Source: Setoptus koraiensis (lineage: Eukaryota; Arthropoda). Taken from it: a stretch of DNA of 64,000 bases. The notes under the pieces are model-generated. The model was not told the origin of the DNA. It made no database searches and worked only from the letters and a program-made list of their open reading frames with translations. Shown here in pieces: positions 55,432 through 64,000 of this stretch (position 1 is the first letter of the stretch; every line of letters begins with the position of its first letter). Both the position numbers and the translations under genes were made by a program. Location of the stretch: contig CM106586.1 of the NCBI GenBank assembly GCA_048013815.1, forward strand, positions 11,036,001 to 11,100,000, written 5' to 3'.

Positions 55432-55767
55432 TAAAAGAGCCGATATAAGAGAATTAAACTTAGATTTCTTGTATGTTGATAATCAATTAGTATTAGTATG
55501 TATCTTTTTTATTGCACATTATTAGATGGACTCTAAATTGATTTTTTGGCAGTTTAACGATGTAATGTGGTGCAAGTTATGTTAAATGTCATGTGAATCG
55601 TTTTCTGTGACTTTAAGATAAATTTTGTAACATGATTCAAGTAGTAGTTAATGTATCTGAAAAAAGAGTCTTCTTGTTAGTTAATCAACAGAGGTGATTT
55701 AGTTAAAATCTACATGTACCAATAAAAAATTGGCAGTTTTGCATGGTCCGTCTAGATAAAACATCCA
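55432..55767 (-). other. ILK to EVA1C-like gap
   Basis: 336 bp holding the ILK 3' UTR. On the minus strand a TACTAAT-type branch-point word lies about 25 nt before an ACAAG/TCTAAG acceptor-like site near 55448-55458, just ahead of the EVA1C-like signal-peptide codons. I found no upstream coding exon within the gap. Confidence 0.4.
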
Positions 55768-57126
55768 TCATTTGGCATGAGCCATCTTGGTCAAAATAGG
55801 AATTATCTGATCAAACGTGGGCCTCTTGCCGGGTTCCTCGTTCATACAAATTCTCGTAAGTCTTGCCATGTGATTTGAGATTCCGGGAGGTATGGAAACC
55901 CTCAGATCCTCCAATGCAATCTTCATACCTATCTCTATAGCTGACATACTAGAGAATGGTACTTGTCTAGTGGCTAACTCCCATAAGAGTATTGCGAAGC
56001 TCCACATGTTCGCCGCCCTGACATTTATTTCTGATTCTTTTTTCTGCAACGCTTCAGGTGCCATCCATGCTGGCTGATAGACTTTATTTATTTCTTGAAA
56101 AGAAAACTTTGCGTCTGCCATATTGATTCTGGCAGTAAGATCCTCGTCGATAAGAACGTGGAAACTATTCAAATATAATCTCGGTATCAATGGGTCTAGA
56201 GAATGCAAAAACGCCATTCCTCTAGCGATATCTAAGGCAAACTTGAGCGCTTGTTGAGTGTCAACGACTATCGATTTGCTTTCATGTAGAACGTTGTATA
56301 GAGATCCAATGGGTAGATGCTGATTTACCACCAACAAGTTGGGCGGTTGATTGCAACAACCAATCACGGGCAACACGTTCGGATGCGAAAATATTCGCAA
56401 TTTTGGATATTCTTCACTAAAGTCTCTCGAAATTCTTGGTGTACATTCGGGACCGTAGTTGAGGAATTTTGCACAAATATCAATATTATTCCAAGTGCCT
56501 TTCCATGTTTCACCACTGGGTGTAATAGCAAGCTTGACTTGTAAATTGAGATCTTGCATATTGATACCAGCATGCCTAGACAGTGTTGCGTCTCTTGTGC
56601 GGAGTTTTATTCCGTACTGGCCAGCATCTCTGTAAGATACTTTATGGCCGAGGTCTTGATTAGAGGCAGTAGCAAGCTCAGTGAGACTAGTGATTAAGTG
56701 ACCTCGGCACTTGTCCAATGGCGTCTCTCCATTTTTATTGGCAACATTAACTTGTGCTCCAGAGGCCACTAATTCCTCAGCGATTTGTTGGTAGCCCCAA
56801 AAGCAAGCGTAATGTAAAGGCGTATTGCCGTGTTCATTGAGGGCATTTACATCGGCCTTGTTGCGTAGCAATAGTATCACACAGTCTCTGTGGCCATGGG
56901 AGGCCGCTAGATGTAGAGCAGTGTCATCGCCCATGTTGGAGGCGTTTATTCTGGCACCTCGATTAAGTAGCATCTCTACAATGGTGGTGCGACCTGCGAA
57001 ACAGGCCCAATGTAGGGGACTGAAGCCATGATCATCGCCTTGGTTCATGTCATTGGTGGTGTCATCTAACCACACACGCACTTGGAAACTGTTGCCCTCT
57101 CGGCACCAGTGGAATATATCCTCCAT
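55768..57126 (-). CDS. ILK: integrin-linked kinase (pseudokinase)
   Basis: Single exon, 452 residues, the same length as human ILK; ATG at 57126. Residues 1-165 hold five ankyrin-type repeats ([55 protein letters not shown]) that bind PINCH. The kinase-like domain follows (about 190-450). As in other ILKs it lacks the HRD catalytic Asp (the sequence reads [16 protein letters not shown]) and has NMADAKF in place of DFG, while MAPEALQKK (APE) is kept. ILK therefore acts as a scaffold with PINCH and parvin, linking integrin tails to actin at muscle attachments and adhesions. No intron in a gene that is multi-exon in most animals. It lies upstream of, and on the same strand as, the EVA1C-like gene. 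Confidence 0.98.
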   Translation of the reverse strand: MEDIFHWCREGNSFQVRVWLDDTTNDMNQGDDHGFSPLHWACFAGRTTIVEMLLNRGARINASNMGDDTALHLAASHGHRDCVILLLRNKADVNALNEHGNTPLHYACFWGYQQIAEELVASGAQVNVANKNGETPLDKCRGHLITSLTELATASNQDLGHKVSYRDAGQYGIKLRTRDATLSRHAGINMQDLNLQVKLAITPSGETWKGTWNNIDICAKFLNYGPECTPRISRDFSEEYPKLRIFSHPNVLPVIGCCNQPPNLLVVNQHLPIGSLYNVLHESKSIVVDTQQALKFALDIARGMAFLHSLDPLIPRLYLNSFHVLIDEDLTARINMADAKFSFQEINKVYQPAWMAPEALQKKESEINVRAANMWSFAILLWELATRQVPFSSMSAIEIGMKIALEDLRVSIPPGISNHMARLTRICMNEEPGKRPTFDQIIPILTKMAHAK

Positions 57127-57909
57127 ATTTTGGCTTGTAAATATTCAATTTGGGTCACTCTTGTTATTGGTTGTAGTAATATAATTTTGTGTGATTGTAT
57201 TGATCACGATCCGCTCTTAGACAAACTTGTATTATCGAATTTTTCTTAATTTCTTTCTCTCCAAATAAACGATGCTCTCTGGCTGTTCGGATGCCCTGAT
57301 ATGCGCTTTTCTCCAATATTGTTGTGAGATTTTCTAATATTGTATGTAAAAAATGGCAACAACAACAATAGCGGTAGCTCGACAACCAAATTGGACACCA
57401 TCTGCTGTTTATAAGCGTCTATTTATTGAAATAGAACAAAATAATAATAATGGTAGCAGTGGCAGCGTAGCGAAGGCATAATTTACTATGTGAATAATAG
57501 CACTGATGCGCTGCGCTAATCAAGTATAAGTTTATCGAACAGTAGACTCAACACTAATGATTTTGCGCTTAGACACACGGGCACACGTTTGAAAGCTGGA
57601 ATAAGTGGCGCACACACAAGTTAAGTCGCAACCATTTATAACTGTGCTTTGACACCAACACTCGTGGGTTGATGGGCACATGCTGTTGTGTGCGTGTAGT
57701 TTAAATAAGCAAATTACAGTGATTAAATCGAGTGCCTTCAGCCGGGCATTCTCGAGGAGGCGCACTCGAGCCCACTGAAGCACAGAATGTGAGCTACCGG
57801 CAAGTGAGCACAAATTGATGCGCCCTCCAGAATTGAAACTTTACAGCTCACAAATTGCGACTTGACATCTCATGTGCCCGCGCTCGGCACAGCGACATCG
57901 TTGGCCACA

Positions 57910-57975
57910 TTTTTTGTTGTTAGCGCCCTGCAGTTGAGTCATAACTTTTGACTCAAAAGTTAAAACAACAAAAAA
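57910..57975. repeat. nested inverted repeat
   Basis: Outer arms TTTTTTGTTGTT (57910-57921) and AACAACAAAAAA (57964-57975) are perfect. Inside, TTGAGTC faces GACTCAA and AACTTTT faces AAAAGTT. Confidence 0.7.
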
Positions 57976-60900
57976 GAAGCAACAGGAAATGTGCGAGCGA
58001 GCCCGAGTTGGGCTGAGCCGCGCTGAGTTGCCCCCATCCCTCCAATTGAGCTGCGAGATGCACTTGAGTAAATGCAAACAGTTTGAATATGGTATGTAGA
58101 ACAATCGAGACTTAAGTCCTTTTCTTCCATATATGGAGCCAACTGATGTGCGCCGTCTTATTGGGCACTATACTTTTGCATGTTGCCAAAGCGAGCCTGC
58201 CACCCACTCTATATCAACCGCCAACTATTTGGACTCACTATCGAACTATTGTGCAGCAAAAGTTCGATTAGGCGTGCGTACATGAGTGGACCCCAAACGA
58301 TAAGATAGAATTTCATCCGTCGTCGAACTATGTTGCTAACACCAAAGGGTGTGAGCGCACGCGCGAATTATTGTATTCGAATTGTATTTCTCTTCAATCT
58401 AGCGTTCAGATATGATGATTTATTTTGTTTCACAAGTATCACACCTGGCGTACATGAGTTACATAATATAACTGATATTATTGATGCAGCAACAAACGGG
58501 TAACTCCTCAGAGTAGACACTTGCGAGCCGGTCAATCCGGCCGACACCAGCTCAAGCTGGGGGCAACCAGCACACGCTGATCAATCGATCAATAGACGGA
58601 CAAACGTGTCTATTATACCGAGCCGAGCACTGTCAGCCCTCACTGCTAACCGGAATGAGGGACAATGGAATCGTCAAACCATTCAATGGCAACGCACAAC
58701 TGAATGGAAGCGGACGAATAATTACAATTATTCACACATTGCATAGTACCTTATAAGTTATTCAGAATTTATCATCAGAAATTATCATTAGCAAACACCA
58801 GAGTCATGTCGATTTATCGTGACACGCAAGACACACACACACACTCACACACATGTACAACTACACGTCACAATAGTTTAGTTGCAGCTGATACATTCGA
58901 GCACCGACGGGTGCAGAATTTATCTACATATCATCACAACCATGACGTGAACACCAACACACCGAAACACAACCGACTACAACAACCAACTTTACCGAAA
59001 CAACTTGGGCGCATTCAATTGAATTACAACTCCATGTTGTTGCTGGTGTTGTCAGTGGGGCACCCGGTACAGGAAGCATCGGCTCTCGGATGGCGCAAAT
59101 TTGCATCTGCTTTCAACACTTCACCCATCCCACGAGACGCTGAATAGAATAAGCATTGTTGTTTGAGTCAGGCATAGAGTTTCTATTTACTCTCTGCCCT
59201 CTTTATCTTGAACATGGGCAACATTTCAATGTAGTCAACATAATGCAATTTGAACGCGATGACGAGGCGCATCAATCATCATGTAATGGATGGATCATTG
59301 AAGATGAGTCAAAATGAGTCAGCGACCACAATCAACAAGATCTCAACTAAATCTTTCTCCCTCTATATCGCTTATGTAAACTAAGAACGCCACCAAACAA
59401 ACCAAATAAGCAACCCAAGAGGAAGGTGGCGCCCTACAAGCGGCTCTTTTCGGCACGTGCTCTTTGTGTATTTCTGTTAGTCGGTTAGAATGGCGACACT
59501 TTATATATTATGTAACATCCACAGATAACAACAGCGAGAGACTATGCAATACCGGACAGATTCGGGCCAACCAAAGCTATGTTCTATAATTGTACAGTAA
59601 CACCAAGGAGGTATTACTGGTAGCCGTGCACCAACTGTGCAACCAGAACAAACAACCTTTTGATGAAGTGAGTCGTTGTTGTTGTTTCTACTTTCGCTAA
59701 ATCAACAACATCCACGCATTGACGATAGCAGAGCAAAATGCTACGTTCTTATCGTAACGTACCATGTCTATGTTGGTCCACCGTGACTGCTATGCCCGAA
59801 AGCCAAATGGTCAGCATTCAACTCGACGCACACAATATCATACATCGTGTATGGTACATGTATTCGGTATTCGGCGCTTGTATATACCTAGTCTGAACTT
59901 GGCCTGTGGAATATTTACTGTTGGCCGAATGGTCAGCTGCTTCTACAGAATGGACGACATTTGTATTTGCTGAGTCGGGGTTCCAGAAAATGATGGATAA
60001 GGCGACGTCGTTGTTTCGGGTATAACTCACGACCAAATCGTCATGTCTAAACCATGGCAGATCAGATGCATCAACTTTGGCCGATCACGGTCATTCAACC
60101 AAGCAACCAATACCAATTAAAATAAATACCAGACCACACAAAGTTGGGACCCCATACACTGTTAGTTTCTACACTGAAATAGACAACAGCAGAGCCACAC
60201 TTGGTCTGTGCATACGACAATGATTTCGACTTCTTTGGTTCCGCGCCAAACTCAATGATTCGTGCTTAAGGGATTTATATAGCCATTCGCCATGATAATG
60301 GTGGACACTGACCGAGATCCAATGACATCCCTAGACAAAGCTTTTTTACTCCGCAGATTAATCAAGCAGAATCTTATTATATGATGTTGAAGAGGCATCA
60401 CTGTATTATTCATTGGAGTAACGCAATTTCGTTGGCGCAATCATAATCGATCTTCTCAGTGACCACACTTTTAGGCAACCAAGCATGACTTATTAACTGT
60501 GATAGTATCACATTCTCAAAATTTTTGTTATAGACTCGTAACCGCAAGATGATCTCCTTGGAGCCGTGAAGATGGTCTAGCCCGCGACTCTTACATACTT
60601 CGAACGCGATCTGAGACCCATGATAGCCTATGAGTAGATTGCATCAGAAATCATTTATTTGAGATTTCCCTAGTGCCATACGATTCGTTTGCTCGCGGAG
60701 CTCGTTGTTGTGTGTCGTATCTTTGTGTACGGAAGGTTGGTAAACTACTCATGATTCACAAAGGAAGACTGAAATTTCACCACTATCTTTGGTTTCAATT
60801 AAACACCGACGAAAACCAGGCAATCAGAAATTGCAAATGTCTGATTGCAAGAAAGGGGGAATGGATTGGCATCTTGTTCGCGCATTTCCTTCGAATATCG

Positions 60901-62060
60901 AAACAAATACTATAATGATCACCAAATCCAATTGAAATACATTCGTTTATCGAATCTGAGTTCGACTGAGCTTGCTATGAGCCAATTTCAGGCTACCAGC
61001 AACCATGCATTACATATTTGCATGTAGTGTGAGAGAAAGGACATATTTCCGTCCGTTATTATCGACAATAGTGGGTCCTAATGGACCTCTGAATTGCCGA
61101 TTCGACATTCGTGTTTGTTTGCATGTTTGGTCGCATGTTTGGTTCTATAGTACAATTCATTACAAATTACTGTGGCCGAGATTCATGCTACAATGCTACA
61201 ATAAATTATTCGAGTGTAGTATTAATATCGTTGATGAAAGGAATATAATGATCAATATTTATTGGGCCTATCTATTGTGCGAGTATGAGTCGTGTTCGTG
61301 GCCACCACCAGGTTCTATAAATGATTAATGATGTAACTAGTGATTAAGGATGGACAAAACATCGTTATTGCAGGACACACAAATACTTATTTGCTTGCAC
61401 TGAATAGTTGTACCGATCGAAATAGGCAGAAATATTCTTGTTCACCATGACCTATGGAGGTATCCCATCTCTTTCACTAATGAAACTGAATAGAACAGAA
61501 AGGACAGGGTAGGTAGTATGACGAGTACATTTCAAGCACCGTTTACTATCACGTGAGAGTGGTGAAGTCTTCCTCTCAATACAGCATGAGCACATAAGGC
61601 CTTTCAGCATCTACTGTCATTGCTATAACTCATTAGCGTCTTGATAATTGACAGTTCGAGAACTGTTTCTAGGGAGACGCTTGCATAGAAGTTTATGAGA
61701 GTGATCATAAGCAAAATACAAAATATTGAATAGCTTCTTAGTAGGAATATCTCCATGAACTCATGAATTTCCTCTTATTATGCGGATATCATAAAGTAGA
61801 TACTATCCAAAAAGATCAGACTAATATAAGAGAGTGTTAAACAGGACGAAGATAGTGAGATGTGACAATTTGTATCGCTACTAGCAGGGTCGTTACCGAT
61901 GATCGATCAATTAAGCTTACAGCATTACGACACAAAGTAAAGTATGAGGCTTGAATGAGGAAAAGCTAGCAGGGCTCTACTCGCGGTTATTAAAAACTCT
62001 TATCCTCAAACACAGATACTTTCAACTGAATTTTGAAAATTGAATTGTTGATGCACGCAG

Positions 62061-62707
62061 CTAGGTACAATATCGAGTCATATGCAAATTTTTTGTGAAA
62101 CCAGAAATATGATCCGGTTTATCGGAAGGTTTGCAACTAGAATGGTACAATCTAACCAATAATTGTGATTGATTAGTTAGCCTTTCTGGAGCTGTTACTT
62201 TCATCCGTTGTTTGGTTACAGGATATTGTACCACGAACCAGTAACGGTTTAATAATCCATTCTTCTCTACTTGATATAGAAGAAGTGGGCAACAACAATT
62301 GATGTTGTTGAACATCAAGACGGCCAAGACAATTACACTGGCTATTATGTGATATGCAAGGTTTGGATAGGTTATATATAGTTGTATATTAATGGATTCA
62401 GATATACAGCTTTGCTTTGTTGCCAAAATAGTAGTAGGAAAACACATAAACATGCGTCTATGTTTGAGTTACACAATCGCATAGTGTATTAGGTGAGAAT
62501 ACTGACACCATTCTGATTCTTTCTTCGTTTTTCTGTTGAATTGTTCGAGCGCTTCGTTAAACAACCATTGGTCTGGTTTACACGTAACGTGAGTTCAACT
62601 TGATTCTGAAGTGGAACTGGTTTTGGTCCAGACACGTACGTATCAAGATTGTATCGACAGAAAGAGACCCCATGAGCGTTAGTCGCTTGTTCTCTCAACC
62701 AATTCAT
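62061..62707 (-). other. two unrecognised minus-strand frames
   Basis: Frames at 62489-62707 (72 codons) and 62061-62453 (130 codons, ATG at 62453) are adjacent on the same strand. The second contains one hydrophobic stretch (YHIIASVIVLAVLMF) followed by a basic, mixed-composition tail. A GTGTCAGT near 62502 could be a donor between them. No homologue is recognised; they may be exons of a fast-evolving gene or chance. Confidence 0.2.
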
Positions 62708-64000
62708 TCATTCCCAAATCGACCCAAAATAGATGGTGGTGGCTTAAGAAGAATGTAAGAGTAACGCACTATAATCTAAGTAGGGGGCATCATAATCTCG
62801 AATGAGCAGAGGCACAACATACTCGTATCAGACTATAACTAATAGAAGGAAGAGCCTCATCTTCTATTAGCCAACTCTAGTGGCACAATCATCATCGCTT
62901 TATTTCGATTACGAGGAGATGATTATTAGATTAGAATCTGAGTCTATTTCTCTCGTTGCTAGTGCACTTGACATGAGGCACATTCTCTCTCTTCATTGTG
63001 TTGTTTTTCTCCGTTAGTTGTACGCATCTTAAGAGCTTCCGTTTGCACCCCGGTTCTGGGGGCCAAGATGGAAAGGAAGTCAGATTGCTTCATTACCGAG
63101 ACGTGCCGGCATCATCGTTCACATACAACAAATAACAAACACTGCTAACCACTCATAGTAGTATTAAAAGTAAAAATTGCGTTCAATAATAGCAGTTTCA
63201 TTATTTTATTAACAGTACTTGTACCTAGATAGATGGCCGCTTGGGACGGGAGCTGGTTTAGAATAAATGGTCATGAAAGCAGAGAGAGAGAGAGGGAGTT
63301 TTCTAGCTCTGGAAATTCAATATCCCCGTGTAGAATTGGCGTGTAGCTCTTGGTACAATAGACTTGCATATCTCGCTGGTAATTGTCTCGCTTTGTTTGT
63401 ACACGTCTTCTATCTGAGAGGCTCCGTCAAGAAGTTTAAGTTATTGTTCCGCTGGTATGAGGTCTGTCTGAGAGGAGTTGTATTTCACAAGTCTCCTCTA
63501 TAGCTGTTTTAAGCTAGGCACGTACTTGTGGCAGCAACACACAAGTGCGCATAACAAAGTAAATAGAGTTAAAGTAAGGAAATTTAGTTGGTCGGTTCAG
63601 TCGGGCTCGGCAATGTCGACGAGATTATGCATAATCCCAACTGGTCCACGACCCTTGAAGCAATTTTGTGTTTTTTGCTGGCGAAACAACAGCTGAGCTG
63701 TCTTTGTGAGGCCATTTCATAGTCGTGTCATCAGAGAAGTGCCATTTCTTTTTGCCCGGGGGAAATTTCATCCAACTCAAAATCTCGCGACCAACGCTGA
63801 CTGACTGACTGACTGACTATACGCGCCAGACCCAAGGTACAAAGTTTCTTGACAGACACACTCACACACAAGAACAAAAAAGAATAGTAATAACAACAGT
63901 GATGCCTCGGTTGACACCAGCGCTCTCTTGGGCAATTTATCCGACGATGATGGATAGTTCAAGGTTCACAAGAGTCTAATCTGGCCTCTGAGTGAGGACC

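Larger units (their letters stand above)
57127..64000. other. 6.9-kb right flank, no gene identified
   Basis: Starts with the ILK upstream region (57127-57500). The rest is AT-rich with scattered short frames. Some minus- and plus-strand stretches between 59.5 and 62.7 kb look more protein-like than chance would suggest but carry no domain I recognise. A nested inverted repeat lies at 57910-57975. Confidence 0.5.

Noticed and set aside
58806-59147. 113-codon plus frame starting in a (CA)n tract
   Set aside because: Begins in a short ACAC repeat, no domain, and a minus frame of similar quality overlaps it.
1-64000. Search for retroelements, DNA transposons and viral insertions
   Set aside because: No reverse transcriptase, integrase, transposase, capsid or polymerase motif was recognised in any frame, and no long terminal repeats or clear terminal inverted repeats with target duplications were seen.

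Overview
This is a eukaryotic nuclear window, most likely from a small-genome arthropod. An acariform mite is my best guess, and an intron-poor lineage such as eriophyoid mites is possible but unproven. The evidence is metazoan-specific genes (integrin-linked kinase, type II PKA regulatory subunit, Taspase-1, CHIP/STUB1, an EVA-1-like receptor), short introns of about 100-260 bp with GT/AG ends, many long genes in a single exon (ILK, TASP1, ABAT, AP-3 sigma), Gln/Asn-rich low-complexity insertions, AATAAA signals and a nuclear-type tRNA-Leu(CAG). No bacterial operon, CRISPR array, retroelement or complete transposon was seen.

Layout. 0-3.2 kb: no gene. 3.2-5.1 kb: a C2H2 zinc-finger gene (minus). 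5.1-12.7 kb: no recognisable gene. 12.7-14.2 kb: an OTU/vertnin-like protein. 14.2-17.3 kb: no recognised gene. 17.3-30.2 kb is a compact housekeeping block: a SERHL-like alpha/beta hydrolase, FAM32A, RPS29 (two exons), UQCC4/CCSMST1-like, tRNA-Leu, TASP1, PSMD3/Rpn3 (two exons), ABAT, TM2D1 and AP-3 sigma. 30.2-44.1 kb is a gene-free stretch, mostly GC-rich and full of tandem and inverted repeats, ending at the PKA-RII gene (44.1-46.1 kb, four exons). 47.8-57.1 kb: STUB1/CHIP (four exons), an unrecognised coiled-coil protein, an RBM46/A1CF/DND1-family RNA-binding protein, an EVA1C-like two-lectin-domain receptor (five or more exons) and ILK. 57.1-64 kb: no gene I can name.

Organisation. In the compact block, genes alternate as convergent and divergent pairs with very short gaps. 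The hydrolase and FAM32A stop codons abut with no base between them, and TASP1/PSMD3 and TM2D1/AP3S look like shared-promoter pairs. The genes do not form one pathway. Themes are protein quality control (PSMD3, STUB1, TASP1, OTU), mitochondria (ABAT, UQCC4), RNA and translation (FAM32A, RPS29, tRNA, RBM46-like), and signalling, adhesion or trafficking (PKA-RII, ILK, EVA1C-like, AP-3 sigma, TM2D1).

I did not find a convincing new biological system. The most unusual material is non-coding: a 73-bp near-perfect hairpin at 39.2 kb, a 39-bp perfect hairpin at 52.1 kb, two unrelated 11-bp minisatellites side by side at 36.8-37.2 kb, recurrent cryptic 5-bp periodicity, facing (TG)n/(CA)n arms at 41.9-42.2 kb, and a cluster of five TTATGTAA sites upstream of PKA-RII. 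Splice sites and starts were placed by eye and by family comparison from memory, with no database search.
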